Origin: Streptomyces sp. NRRL WC-3618
GTDB lineage: Bacteria > Actinomycetota > Actinomycetes > Streptomycetales > Streptomycetaceae
Direction of reading: 5' to 3'
NCBI RefSeq assembly: GCF_001280005.1
Contig: NZ_LGDW01000454.1
Coordinates: 1 to 47,539 of the forward strand
DNA length: 47,539 bases
The notes below the pieces were generated by a model. That model made no database searches. It saw only the letters and a list, made by a program, of their open reading frames with translations, and was not told where the DNA came from. Of the stretch, positions 1 to 8,425 are shown in pieces (position 1 is the stretch's first letter; every line of letters starts with the position of its first letter). A program made the position numbers and the translations under genes.

Positions 1-1340
1 ACCAATACCCCCGCACACACCACCATCGCCCGCCCGAACGCCTCGTCGAACGCCCCCGCCGACCGGTACGCCTCCTCCCCCATCCCCGTCACCAGCGGCA
101 ACGCCGCGACGGCCACCAGCCCCGCCGCCCGCGCCGCCGCGTTGTTGACCCCGCTCGCCAGCCCCGCCCTCTCCGTCCCCACGGACGCCAGCACACTCGC
201 CGTGAGCGGCGCGACCAGCGTCACCATGCCCAGCCCGAGCACCAGCACGGCGGGCAGCACATCGGCGGCGTACGACGCCCTGGCCCCCACCCGCAGCATC
301 AGCAGCATCCCCGCCGCACACAGCAACGGCCCCACCGTCAGCGGTACGCGTGGTCCGATCCGCACGGCCAGTTCCCCGGAGCGCGCCGACAGCAGCAGCA
401 TCAGGGCGGTGGTCGGCAGCAGGGCCGTACCGGCACCCAGGGCCGAGTAACCGGCCACCACCTGGAGCTGGAGAGCGGACAGGAAGAAGAAGCCCGCGAA
501 GGCCGCGTACACGCACAGGGTGACCAGGTTGACGGCCGTGAACTGGCGCGACGCGAAGATGTCCAGCGGCATCATCGCGTCGTCGGCGCGCCGCCGCTCG
601 ACGTACACGAAGGCCACCCCCGCCACGAGGCCCACGACCGCCGCCCCCACCACGACCAGGGAGCCGGACCTGGCCTCGATCAGCGCGTACGTCACCATCG
701 CGAGCGCAAACGCCCCCAGGGCCGCGCCGAGGACGTCGAAGCGGCCGTGCAGGGTCCGGCCGTCGCCGGACTCGGGGACATGCCGTACGGCGATGGGGGC
801 GCAGAACAGCGCCAGCGGGACGTTGAGCAGGAACACCCACCGCCACCCCGGACCGTCCACCAGCCAGCCGCCCAGGAACGGGCCGACCGCCGCGCCGATG
901 CCACCGAAGCCGGACCACAGGCCGACCGCGCGCCCCCGGTCGTCGGGGTGGAAGGAGGCCTGGATGATGGCGAGGGAGCCGGGCGTGAGGAGCGCGCCGC
1001 CGATGCCCTGGAGCGCGCGGGCGGCGACGAGGACGCCGACGTTGGGGGCGAGACCGCAGAGCAGCGAGGCGACGGCGAACCACACCACCCCGACCACGAA
1101 GACCCGGCGGCGGCCGTAGCGGTCGCCGAGCGAACCGCCCAGCAGGATCAGACTGGCCAGCGTCAGCATGTACGCGTTGACCGTCCACTGGAGGGCGCCC
1201 AGATCGGCGTCGAGATCACGGCCGATGCGCGGCAGCGCGACGTTCACGACGGTCGAGTCCAGCAGGGCCATGCTGGAGCCGAGGACGGTGGTCAGCAGAA
1301 TCCACTTGCCCTGCGGTGAGGCGAGCCGCACATCCGACAT
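1..1340 (-). CDS. MFS transporter, DHA2 (EmrB/QacA-like) drug exporter, C-terminus off the window
   Basis: The minus-strand reading frame opens with ATG at 1340 (MSDVRLASPQGKWILLTT) and stays open to base 1, giving about 446 residues without a stop, so the C-terminus lies outside the window. The N-terminal segment has the DHA2 signature of proton-driven multidrug exporters: ALLDSTVVNVALPRI in helix 1, LQWTVNAYMLTLASLILLGG in helix 2, then the GDRYGRRRVF loop motif and ALQGIGGALLTPGSLAII in helix 4. Many further hydrophobic helices follow, consistent with 12-14 membrane passes. The substrate cannot be told from sequence. No clear Shine-Dalgarno precedes the start; a TATACC hexamer lies 7 nt upstream, so a leaderless transcript is possible. 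The neighbouring fbaA runs in the same direction and ends 75 nt before this start. Confidence 0.9.
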   Translation of the reverse strand, partial: MSDVRLASPQGKWILLTTVLGSSMALLDSTVVNVALPRIGRDLDADLGALQWTVNAYMLTLASLILLGGSLGDRYGRRRVFVVGVVWFAVASLLCGLAPNVGVLVAARALQGIGGALLTPGSLAIIQASFHPDDRGRAVGLWSGFGGIGAAVGPFLGGWLVDGPGWRWVFLLNVPLALFCAPIAVRHVPESGDGRTLHGRFDVLGAALGAFALAMVTYALIEARSGSLVVVGAAVVGLVAGVAFVYVERRRADDAMMPLDIFASRQFTAVNLVTLCVYAAFAGFFFLSALQLQVVAGYSALGAGTALLPTTALMLLLSARSGELAVRIGPRVPLTVGPLLCAAGMLLMLRVGARASYAADVLPAVLVLGLGMVTLVAPLTASVLASVGTERAGLASGVNNAAARAAGLVAVAALPLVTGMGEEAYRSAGAFDEAFGRAMVVCAGVL

Positions 1341-1415
1341 GCCCCCAGGTATACAGCGAGCCCAGCGCCGTAGACAGACGCCGGGCTCGCGAAAACCGCC
1401 GAAACGGCCGGTGGG

Positions 1416-2447
1416 TTACTTGATCTTCGTGCCCGCCGACCGCAGGTCCTGCGTGGCGACGACGACACGCGCGGCCATGCTCGCCTCGGCCAGCTTGCCC
1501 CACGTACGCGGGTCGTAGGTCGACTTGGAGCCGACCTCGCCGTCGACCTTGAGGACGCCGTCGTAGTTGCGGAACATGTGGTCCGCGATGGGACGGGTGA
1601 AGGCGTACTGCGTGTCGGTGTCGAGGTTCATCTTCACGACGCCGTTCTCCAGCGCGGTGGCGATCTCCTCCGCCGAGGAGCCGGAGCCGCCGTGGAAGAC
1701 GAAGTCGAACGGCTGCGAGCCGGCCGGCTTGCCGTACTTGGCGGCGACGCCCTCGTTCAGCTCCTTGAGCAGGTCGGGACGCAGGACGACGTTGCCCGGC
1801 TTGTACACACCGTGGACGTTGCCGAAGGACGCGGCGAGCAGGTAGCGGCCCTTCTCACCGAGACCGAGGGCCTCGACCGTACGCACGGCGTCATCGACGG
1901 TCGTGTAGAGGGAGTCGTTGATCTCGTGCGAGACACCGTCCTCCTCGCCACCGGTCGGCGTGATCTCGACCTCGAGGATGATCTTCGCGGCGGCGGCGCG
2001 GGCCAGCAGCTCCTGAGCGATGGAGAGGTTGTCGGCGAGGGTCTCCGCCGACCCGTCCCACATGTGGGACTGGAACAGCGGGTTGCGGCCGGCCTTCACG
2101 CGCTCCTCGGAGACCGCGAGCAGCGGACGTACGTACCCGTCGAGCTTGTCCTTCGGGCAGTGGTCGGTGTGCAGCGCGACCGTGACCGGGTACTTCTCGG
2201 CGACGATGTGCGCGAACTCGGCCAGCGCGACGGAACCGGTGACCATCTCCTTGCTGTACTGACCGCCCAGGAACTCCGCACCACCCGTCGAGATCTGGAT
2301 GATGCCGTCGCTCTCCGCCTCCGCGAAGCCGCGCAGCGCAGCGTGCAGCGTCTGGGTCGAGGTCACGTTGATGGCCGGGTAGGCGAACTTGCCTGCCTTT
2401 GCCCGGTCAAGCATCTCGCCGTAGACCTCAGGGGTTGCGATGGGCAT
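1416..2447 (-). CDS. fbaA: class II fructose-bisphosphate aldolase
   Basis: A 343-aa protein of the usual length for class II (zinc-dependent) fructose-1,6-bisphosphate aldolase, the glycolytic and gluconeogenic enzyme interconverting fructose-1,6-bisphosphate with dihydroxyacetone phosphate and glyceraldehyde-3-phosphate. Visible family features are the N-terminal AKAGKFAYPAINVTSTQTL, the zinc/catalytic region VALHTDHCPKDKLDGYVRPL (about residues 105-125), the zinc-binding ASFGNVHGVYKPGNV stretch, the phosphate-binding FVFHGGSGSS, and MNLDTDTQYAFTRPI near the C-terminus. The ATG at 2447 is preceded by GAGGAGCGGACAC, a good ribosome-binding site. It lies downstream of pyrE on the same strand with a gap of about 200 bp that can hold its own promoter. 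It is cytosolic and expected to be housekeeping. Confidence 0.97.
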   Translation of the reverse strand: MPIATPEVYGEMLDRAKAGKFAYPAINVTSTQTLHAALRGFAEAESDGIIQISTGGAEFLGGQYSKEMVTGSVALAEFAHIVAEKYPVTVALHTDHCPKDKLDGYVRPLLAVSEERVKAGRNPLFQSHMWDGSAETLADNLSIAQELLARAAAAKIILEVEITPTGGEEDGVSHEINDSLYTTVDDAVRTVEALGLGEKGRYLLAASFGNVHGVYKPGNVVLRPDLLKELNEGVAAKYGKPAGSQPFDFVFHGGSGSSAEEIATALENGVVKMNLDTDTQYAFTRPIADHMFRNYDGVLKVDGEVGSKSTYDPRTWGKLAEASMAARVVVATQDLRSAGTKIK

Positions 2448-2646
2448 GTGTCCGCTCCTCGTGATGTGCGTGCGGGTTGGCGATCCGAAGATCGAAGATC
2501 TGGCGTACTGCCTGTATACCTACGGCCCTGACCTGGCTACGAGACCTGGGAAGCGACGTCATCGTCGGCCCCATCTTTCCAGACGTCTCGCCCGGTACAA
2601 GGTCCGGTCCGGAGCCCGCCACTCGGTCTGGTCCGGAGTCCGGTGC

Positions 2647-3207
2647 TCAGTCCAGGCCCAGGTCGCTCTTCGAGTACGCGAAGAGGTACGGGACTCCGGC
2701 GCCCTGCTCGATCTTCTCGGCGGCGCCCGTCGCCCGGTCGACGATGGTCGCCACGCCCACCACCTCGGCGCCGGCCTCGCGCACGGCCGCCACGGCGGTC
2801 AGCGGCGAGTCGCCGGTCGTGGACGTGTCCTCGACGACCAGCACGCGCCGCCCGGCGATGCCCGGCCCCTCGACCCGCTTCTGCATCCCGTGCGCCTTGG
2901 CCGCCTTGCGCACCACGAACGCGTCGAGGCGCTGCCCGCGAGCCGCGGCGGCGTGCATCATCGCCGTGCCGACCGGGTCGGCGCCCATGGTCAGCCCGCC
3001 CACGGAGTCGAACTCCAGCCCGGCCTCCGCCGCCAGATCGAGCAGCACCTGCCCGACCAGCGGCGCGGCCTGGCCGTCGAGGGTGACGAGGCGCAGGTCG
3101 ATGTAGTAATCGGCCTCGATCCCCGACGACAGGGTCACCTTGCCGTGCACGACGGCCTTGTCCTTGATCTGCTGCAGCAGCGCGCCGCGTACGTCTACGT
3201 CACTCAT
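2647..3207 (-). CDS. pyrE: orotate phosphoribosyltransferase
   Basis: A 186-aa type I phosphoribosyltransferase that transfers orotate to PRPP to make OMP in de novo pyrimidine synthesis. Seen directly: the orotate-site segment LSSGIEADYYIDLRLVTLDG (about residues 26-45), the flexible-loop VVRKAAKAHGMQKRVEG region, and the PRPP-binding motif VLVVEDTSTTGDSPLTAV (about 118-135). Length is typical. The ATG at 3207 has no Shine-Dalgarno; a TACGCT hexamer ends 7 nt upstream (3215-3220 on the top strand), so translation is probably from a leaderless mRNA. It sits between an aldose-epimerase-like gene upstream and fbaA downstream, all on the minus strand. Confidence 0.97.
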   Translation of the reverse strand: MSDVDVRGALLQQIKDKAVVHGKVTLSSGIEADYYIDLRLVTLDGQAAPLVGQVLLDLAAEAGLEFDSVGGLTMGADPVGTAMMHAAAARGQRLDAFVVRKAAKAHGMQKRVEGPGIAGRRVLVVEDTSTTGDSPLTAVAAVREAGAEVVGVATIVDRATGAAEKIEQGAGVPYLFAYSKSDLGLD

Positions 3208-3232
3208 GGCAGCCAGCGTAGACGTCGCGTCG

Positions 3233-4033
3233 TCACAGGCTCCGCCAGCTCCAGGTCGTCGACGCTTCGAGCGGCTCGATCGGCGTGACGAGACGCGGCA
3301 GGGTGTTGAGCCCGTTGGGCGGGCCGGTCTGCGGCTCCACGCACACGGCGGCCTCCTGCTCGTCGTACAGGACGACCCACTCCTCGGGACTGGTCACCTT
3401 CAGCTCGAGCCGCTGCGGCCAGGTGAGGGTGACGTCGACACCGCCGGGCATGCCGAAGCAGTCGTCCCACGGTCCGGGCTGCGGGTCGAGACGCTTCCCG
3501 GTGGGCAGGTGGTCGTCGCCGCGCTCCTCCTGCCAGGCCGGCGTGAAGGCGACCTGCACCTCCCCCGGCGCGTCCCCGCCGCCGAGGCTCCGGTTGAACC
3601 AGGGGTGCCAGCCGATCTGCGCCGGGAAGGAATCGCCGTACGTCTCCACGGACATGGTGAGGGTCAGCGCGTCCGGGGTCAGCGCGACGACCTGGGTGAC
3701 GCGCCCGGGGTAGGGCCACGGCTCCACGAGGTCGTACGTGATCACGGCCTGGTCTGCGGAGGTGTGGGCGACGCGCCAGGCACCGTCGCGGACGGTGCCG
3801 TGGATGGCGTGCGGCCCGGCGTTGAGGGGGAGTTGACGGACCGTGCCGCCGTCGAGGAACCGTCCGTCGCGGGTACGCCCGCACCAGGGGACCATCGGAA
3901 AGCACCCGAACTTGTCGCCCTGCCGCAGCAGTTCGACTCCGCCGACGCGCAACCCTCCGACCCGGCCGCCGTTTTCCGGCTGCACGGTCACCTCCGCGTC
4001 ACCCGCGGCCAGCGTGATGTCATCGTTACTCAC
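3233..4033 (-). CDS. aldose 1-epimerase family protein (galactose mutarotase-like)
   Basis: A 266-aa beta-sandwich sugar mutarotase-like protein. Family features include VQPENGGRVGGLRVGGVELL near the N-terminus, FGCFPMVPWCGRTRDGRF (about 44-61), the catalytic-type histidine segment AGPHAIHGTVRD (about 72-83) and a second histidine in QIGWHPWFNRSLGGGD (about 140-155). The C-terminal PQTGPPNGLN loop carries the usual glutamate/asparagine neighbourhood. The substrate is not certain; members of this group act on aldoses or hexose-6-phosphates. The start is GTG at 4033. TAGGGT lies 6 nt before it and there is no ribosome-binding site, consistent with a leaderless transcript. It is followed 25 bp later by pyrE, which has its own -10-like element. 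Confidence 0.88.
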   Translation of the reverse strand: MSNDDITLAAGDAEVTVQPENGGRVGGLRVGGVELLRQGDKFGCFPMVPWCGRTRDGRFLDGGTVRQLPLNAGPHAIHGTVRDGAWRVAHTSADQAVITYDLVEPWPYPGRVTQVVALTPDALTLTMSVETYGDSFPAQIGWHPWFNRSLGGGDAPGEVQVAFTPAWQEERGDDHLPTGKRLDPQPGPWDDCFGMPGGVDVTLTWPQRLELKVTSPEEWVVLYDEQEAAVCVEPQTGPPNGLNTLPRLVTPIEPLEASTTWSWRSL

Positions 4034-4263
4034 GCGTCGACCCTACCGGGCGCCACGGCCCGGGTCGGGGCGCGGTGGCGGGAGGAACCGATCGGCACGG
4101 GTCTGGTCAGTTCCGTTGACGGGCTCCGCCACTACGCCTACGAGCTTCGCCTCAACCCCATCACCACCACCCTGGGCCGCGGCGACGCCACCTTCCGCCT
4201 GACGAACTGACCGCCCGCCTCACGGTGAGCACTCCACGGACTCCGCCGCTCCGGTAGCGGATC
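4034..4263. other. intergenic region without a convincing gene
   Basis: Between the epimerase start and the terminator at 4264-4301. The plus strand has an open frame ending at 4210 whose last 40 or so codons look protein-like, but it has no ATG or GTG start of its own and no ribosome-binding site. The left edge carries the epimerase promoter element (4040-4045). Confidence 0.5.
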
Positions 4264-4301
4264 AACGGCTCCGGCGACGATCCCCCGCCGCCGGAGCCGT
4301 T
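4264..4301 (-). terminator. stem-loop terminator after the SRPBCC gene
   Basis: Perfect 13-bp inverted repeat (AACGGCTCCGGCG at 4264-4276, complement at 4289-4301) with a 12-nt loop, 11 bp downstream of the SRPBCC stop codon. The AAC/GTT ends give a short T run on the top strand. Confidence 0.75.
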
Positions 4302-4311
4302 TCCTTTCACC

Positions 4312-5157
4312 TCAGCGCCGCTTCCGCAACGCCCGTCCCACCACGATCGCCGACGCCACCACCAACGCGGCGGCCGGCGCGGCCCACCGCAGCGTCATGT
4401 TCGCCACCACCTGTTCCGGGGGCGGCACAGGGGCGTAGCGCCCCCTCGGCGGCGCGTGATCCACTTCCTCCGCGCTGCGTCCGATCATCGTCCGTCGCGC
4501 GTGCGCGGCCTCGGCCGGCGGCTCCACGGCGCTGACGAACCCCTCCGGCACCTGACCACCCGATTCGACGTCATCGTCACCGAGCCCGCCGGGATCGTCG
4601 GGAATGTCAGCGACGGCGGAAAGGCCGGCGTCGGAAACCTCGACCTCCACCACCTCCGACGGCCCCTCGGCCTCCGTTTCCCCGGCGACCGCGACCTCGC
4701 CCAGCCCCTCCCCGAACCGCCGGAGCAACCGCGCCCCCGCCGCGGCGACCGCCTCCGCGGGAAGCTCGGTCACTCGCCCGTCCGCGGTCACCGTGCCCCC
4801 GAACACCAGCACGGAACCCCCCTCACCGGAGCCGGCATCGCCGTCCGCGTCCTCGGCCCCCCGCAGCCGCAACGTCAGCGCCAGCTTCACCGCGCCGCCC
4901 CCGCGCACCTCGACGGCATCGCCCTCCACGACGTACGCGTCCTCGGCCGCATCCGTCACAGCGACCCGCAGGGACCCGCGATAGGTGATCGTGTGCCCCG
5001 CGACCCGCACCTTCAGCCGGCCGGCGACCCCGGCGGCGGCAGGTTCGGTGCCCGCGTCCTGCTGGAGTCCGGGGACCGCGCGGGCAACGCGCGCGGGGTC
5101 GGCGAGAACGTCCCTCAGCCGCTCGGCCGGAACCGGAACGAACACCTCATGGTCCAT
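4312..5157 (-). CDS. SRPBCC (CoxG-like) domain protein with C-terminal membrane anchor
   Basis: A 281-aa protein starting at ATG 5157 (MDHEVFVPVPAERLRDVLAD). The first 145 residues fit the START/SRPBCC fold of the carbon-monoxide-dehydrogenase subunit G (CoxG) family: VPAERLRDVLADPARVARAV, then PGLQQ, GRLKVRVAGHTITYRGSLRV, and the late ELPAEAVAAAGARLLRRFGEG helix. A low-complexity acidic linker follows (about 160-235), then a basic RRTMIGRS stretch, and a single transmembrane helix ending in RALRKRR at the C-terminus. CoxG-like domains bind hydrophobic ligands and some recruit enzymes to the membrane; no CO-dehydrogenase genes are nearby, so the role is unknown. The open frame continues upstream of the chosen start, but that part overlaps the speE-like gene in another frame. 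Confidence 0.85.
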   Translation of the reverse strand: MDHEVFVPVPAERLRDVLADPARVARAVPGLQQDAGTEPAAAGVAGRLKVRVAGHTITYRGSLRVAVTDAAEDAYVVEGDAVEVRGGGAVKLALTLRLRGAEDADGDAGSGEGGSVLVFGGTVTADGRVTELPAEAVAAAGARLLRRFGEGLGEVAVAGETEAEGPSEVVEVEVSDAGLSAVADIPDDPGGLGDDDVESGGQVPEGFVSAVEPPAEAAHARRTMIGRSAEEVDHAPPRGRYAPVPPPEQVVANMTLRWAAPAAALVVASAIVVGRALRKRR

Positions 5158-5285
5158 GGAACCCGAGAGTACCCAGGGTGACCCCGGCCACACTCGCGCA
5201 TCCGAGGATTCGACGCGGTATCTCCGCTGATCCACACCCGCGCGGCCCCACCCCGCGCACTCTCCGCCGAGCGCCCCCGCCCTCC

Positions 5286-6929
5286 TCAGTAGCGCGGATG
5301 GACAAGCGTCGAAGCCCGCAACCCCACCACCCGCGTCCGTGCCGCGGCCCGCGCGTCCGCCTCCAGCCGCGCCTGGGTGAGTGTCCGCAGCCGAGGCCCG
5401 GTCGCCTCGTCCACCCGCAGCCGGGGAGCGGGTCCCGCCGCGGTCGCCAGCACGAACCCCCAGTCCTGCGGCGCCCGCACCGCCCCCGCCACCGCGGGGT
5501 CCGGTCCGGCCGCGCGACCGGTGTCGCCTCCGGTCACGACGTACGGCGCCGTGCGCAGGCCGGCGGCCCTGATGGTCGTCTCGACGGTCCAGAAGTCGCG
5601 CGGCCCGGAGGAGACCGGCCCGCCGTGCACGACCAGCCGGCCGCCGTCGGTGAGAACCCGGCGCGCGAGCCCGTAGAACTCCTGCGAGTACAGCTTCGTA
5701 CTCGCCGTGATGCCGGGATCCGGCAGGTCCGAGACGACCACGTCGTACGCGGCCCGCGCACCGCGCAGCAGCCGGAAGGGGTCCGCCGTCGTCACATGGA
5801 CGCGCGGGTCGTCGAACGCGTGCTCGTTCAGGGCGGCGAGGGCCGGGTCCCGGCGCGCCAGCCGCACCACGTCCGCGTCCAGCTCGACGACGTCCACCCG
5901 CCGTACGCCCGGCCGGCGCAGCACCTCCCGGGCGGCGAGCCCGTCGCCGCCGCCGAGGACGAGCACGCGCGCGTGCGGGCCGTACATCGCGGGGTGGACG
6001 AGTGCCTCGTGGTAGCGCCGCTCGTCGCGCCCGCCGACCCGCAGCCGGCCGTCGAGGAACAGGTTCAGGGGCCGTCCGTGGGTGCCGCCGGTGAGGACGA
6101 CCTCCTGTACGCCGGTCCGCAGCGCCACTCGTACGTCGTCGCCGTACACCGCGTGCCGGGCGGCGCGTTCGAAGTCGCCGACGAGTACGGCCGCGGCGGC
6201 CAGGACCGCGATCACGGTCACGTTGGCCACCGCCAGCAGCCAGCGTCCGCGCCGGGTGAGGTCCCCCCGGAACAGGCCGAGGACGAGCGCGCCGCCGACC
6301 AGCGCGTTGACCGTGCCGGTGAGCAGGGCGCCGGTGAGCTGGCCGAGCCAGGGGAGCAGCAGGAAAGGGAAGGCGAGCCCACCGACCAGTGCGCCCACGT
6401 AGTCCGCGGCGAACAGGTCGGCGACGGCGCCGCCCGCGTCCTGGCGGCGGATGCGCTGGATCAGCTCCATGAGCAGCGGCACCTCGGCGCCGATCAGCAG
6501 GCCGATGGCGAGCGAGAAGGTGACGAGGAGGACGCGGGGGCCGTTCGCCCACGGGCCGCCCCAGTTGCCGGTCCACGCGAACACCGCGTACAGGGCCATC
6601 GCGCTGCATCCGCCGACCAGGGCGAGCGCCGCCTCGACCGCGCCGAATCCGGCCGCGGCGCGGCAGCGCAGGCGCTTCGCGGCGAGCGAGCCGATGCCCA
6701 TCGCGAACACCATCACGGACAGGACGACGGACGCCTGGGTGACCGAGTCGCCGATCAGGTACGAGGCGAGCGCGACGAGCTCAAGTTCGTACACCAGTCC
6801 ACAGGCCGCACAGACGAATACCCCGGCGAGGACGAGGAACCGGCCGGTGGCGGGCCGGACGGGCAGCCGCGCGGGGCCGTCCCAGGACGGGGGACTGCCC
6901 GGCGCGGCCGGCACGTGCGCTTCGATCAC
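5286..6929 (-). CDS. membrane-anchored spermidine-synthase-like aminopropyltransferase
   Basis: A 547-aa protein combining an integral-membrane N-terminal half with a C-terminal spermidine-synthase-like Rossmann domain. About seven hydrophobic helices occupy residues 25-260 (for example [20 protein letters not shown] and [19 protein letters not shown]). The enzyme domain (about 270-520) shows [20 protein letters not shown], the nucleotide-binding loop [33 protein letters not shown] and the DxxDP-type active-site loop [20 protein letters not shown]. The family transfers aminopropyl groups from decarboxylated S-adenosylmethionine to polyamines, but membrane-fused members are poorly characterised. 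The start is GTG 6929 with TAGCGT 7 nt upstream and no ribosome-binding site, suggesting leaderless expression. The DUF2617 gene lies just upstream on the same strand. Confidence 0.88.
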   Translation of the reverse strand: MIEAHVPAAPGSPPSWDGPARLPVRPATGRFLVLAGVFVCAACGLVYELELVALASYLIGDSVTQASVVLSVMVFAMGIGSLAAKRLRCRAAAGFGAVEAALALVGGCSAMALYAVFAWTGNWGGPWANGPRVLLVTFSLAIGLLIGAEVPLLMELIQRIRRQDAGGAVADLFAADYVGALVGGLAFPFLLLPWLGQLTGALLTGTVNALVGGALVLGLFRGDLTRRGRWLLAVANVTVIAVLAAAAVLVGDFERAARHAVYGDDVRVALRTGVQEVVLTGGTHGRPLNLFLDGRLRVGGRDERRYHEALVHPAMYGPHARVLVLGGGDGLAAREVLRRPGVRRVDVVELDADVVRLARRDPALAALNEHAFDDPRVHVTTADPFRLLRGARAAYDVVVSDLPDPGITASTKLYSQEFYGLARRVLTDGGRLVVHGGPVSSGPRDFWTVETTIRAAGLRTAPYVVTGGDTGRAAGPDPAVAGAVRAPQDWGFVLATAAGPAPRLRVDEATGPRLRTLTQARLEADARAAARTRVVGLRASTLVHPRY

Positions 6930-7067
6930 GGTGGGAACGCTACGTCACACCCTCGGTGCACCCTGGCACCCACACGTGTGGTTTCTGTTTACCCGGAGGA
7001 AGGTGGTGTGAACTTCCGGAGCCACGCCCGGCGTGTCCTCGGAGAGTTCTGGGAGCGTTTCGGAGCG

Positions 7068-7586
7068 TCAGAGCGCCGCCGCCACCCGTACCCCCACCCG
7101 CGTCCTGGTCGCCACCAGCTGCCCGTCCTGCGGGTAGGCGTGCCAGGTCCTCCAGTGCACCTGGCCCTCGTGGCGCTGGGCGAGCATCGCGGTGAAGGCG
7201 TGCGGGCTGCCAGGGAAGACGCCGGCCAGGCCGTGCGGATGGTCCGCGACCAGGGCCAGCAGTTCCTGGGCGCGTCCGGCGAACGACCCCGGCGACAGGA
7301 CCTCGACTCTCGCCGCGAACTCGTACTCCCAGTCGTCGATTCGTTTGACCACGCCGAGCGGAAGGGGGGCGCTGGAGCCCGCGATGCACGCGACCGTCTC
7401 CGAGCAGATGCCCGTTCGCTCGTCGAGCAGCACCTGGTGGGAGGCGCCGAGGAGTCTCAACTGGAGTTTCGCGTCATCCAGTTCGAGGTCGAGGGTGGCG
7501 AGAGCGGGTAACGGCTCCCGGCCCAGGGCCCAGGCGAGGTCGGCCGCGCGCGTGTCGGTGTAGGCAGTGTGAAGGGTCGTGAGCAT
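7068..7586 (-). CDS. DUF2617 family protein
   Basis: A 172-aa soluble protein without signal peptide or membrane helices. The pattern LDLELDDAKLQLRLLGASHQ, then GICSETVAC, DWEYEFAARVEVLSP and a histidine-rich C-terminal third (ADHPHGLAGVFPGSPHAF, WRTWHAYPQDGQLV) matches actinobacterial DUF2617 proteins, which have no established function. The ATG at 7586 has a GGAG element about 9 nt upstream. It lies 138 bp upstream of the speE-like gene on the same strand, and the pairing suggests, without proof, a related role. Confidence 0.8.
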   Translation of the reverse strand: MLTTLHTAYTDTRAADLAWALGREPLPALATLDLELDDAKLQLRLLGASHQVLLDERTGICSETVACIAGSSAPLPLGVVKRIDDWEYEFAARVEVLSPGSFAGRAQELLALVADHPHGLAGVFPGSPHAFTAMLAQRHEGQVHWRTWHAYPQDGQLVATRTRVGVRVAAAL

Positions 7587-7886
7587 GGGTCGGCTCCGCT
7601 AGCACGCATAAGGGAGGTGTGGATGAGCGAGGTGTGGATGAGCGCGGGGTGGTCCGGCGGGCTCCGGTCGACAGGCGTCGATGGCGGGAGATCGGTCCGG
7701 TCAGCCCAGTCAGGAGGGACGTCCGAGGGGCTGTGTTGGTGGCTTAGAGGGAATCATGAACGATGGCGCCGCAACAGCGTTTTTACCCAACTTCGTGGGG
7801 ATTCCATCCCTCAGAGGGCTCACAGCTCAACTGTGCAACCACGGCGTACGCCCGAGCGCGCGAGGGACGCCCGCGAGCGGTCGCAC
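7587..7886. other. intergenic region, probable promoter of the DUF2617 gene
   Basis: About 300 bp between the DUF2617 start and the terminator at 7887-7936. Short plus-strand frames begin at 7681 and 7763 but lack good ribosome-binding sites and typical codon use. I see no defined operator here. Confidence 0.4.
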
Positions 7887-7936
7887 GAGCGCCCGCCGGG
7901 GCGACGTGTGTGCGTACGTCGTCCCGGCGGGCGCTC
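7887..7936 (-). terminator. stem-loop terminator after the Cys/Gly-tailed membrane protein
   Basis: Outer 14-bp perfect stem (GAGCGCCCGCCGGG at 7887-7900 with its complement at 7923-7936) and an inner GACG/CGTC stem, about 60 bp downstream of the stop codon at 7995. Confidence 0.65.
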
Positions 7937-7994
7937 CCCCCGTGTTCCGGACGCGGTTCCCCCTCGCGGGGATCCGAAGCTCAGCTGCCCCGTG

Positions 7995-8288
7995 TCAGCT
8001 GCCTCCGCCGCATCCGCCCCCGCCTCCCCCGCAGGAGGACCCGCCGCCGCACGACGAGCCCCCTCCACAGGAGGAGCTCGAACCGCACGACGAGCTGCTC
8101 CCGGAGTCACCGCCGCCGGAGCCCGCCATTCCCCCGGCCCACCAGCTGTCGCTTCCCCCGCTCCCCCGCTGCCGCCGGTAGTGCCCCGACCGGACCCGCC
8201 GCGAGCTCCCCCGTGCGGCCCGAACCACCGACGTCACCACGATGAACAGGCCCACCAGGATGACTATGGCGATGATGCCTACGGCCAT
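7995..8288 (-). CDS. small membrane protein with Ser/Cys/Gly-rich C-terminal tail
   Basis: A 97-aa protein starting at ATG 8288, preceded by the strong ribosome-binding site GAGAGGAGGGTGACGTC. One transmembrane helix (IIAIVILVGLFIVVTSVV, about residues 5-22) is followed by a basic stretch with several arginines (about 24-41), then a tail of repeated SSCGG units containing seven cysteines and ending CGGGS. The tail resembles the Cys/Gly-rich C-termini of some actinobacterial membrane proteins of unknown function (for example TIGR04222-type proteins). Orientation is predicted N-out or tail-in by the positive-inside rule, so the cysteine tail would be cytoplasmic. Metal binding or lipidation are possibilities that sequence alone cannot decide. 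It is divergent from the aminotransferase gene. Confidence 0.72.
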   Translation of the reverse strand: MAVGIIAIVILVGLFIVVTSVVRAARGSSRRVRSGHYRRQRGSGGSDSWWAGGMAGSGGGDSGSSSSCGSSSSCGGGSSCGGGSSCGGGGGGCGGGS

Positions 8289-8425
8289 GACGTCACCCTC
8301 CTCTCGTTCCCCCGAGGCGGCCCCCCGTGGGCGCCTCGCGTCTTGCGTGACGGGGGGATGCCCGCCTGTGCCGGCCGCGAAAGCAGAGTTGAGGAAGTCC
8401 AGAGCTTCGGCGCAGGATGACGACC

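Noticed and set aside
4080..4210. Possible small gene ending at 4210 on the plus strand
   Set aside because: No start codon with a ribosome-binding site in the frame and no recognisable family, though the last codons look protein-like.
5178..7511. A 777-aa plus-strand open frame opposite the speE-like gene
   Set aside because: Composition is rich in Arg/Gly/Pro/Ala with no motifs; the minus strand has intact, recognisable proteins over the same bases.
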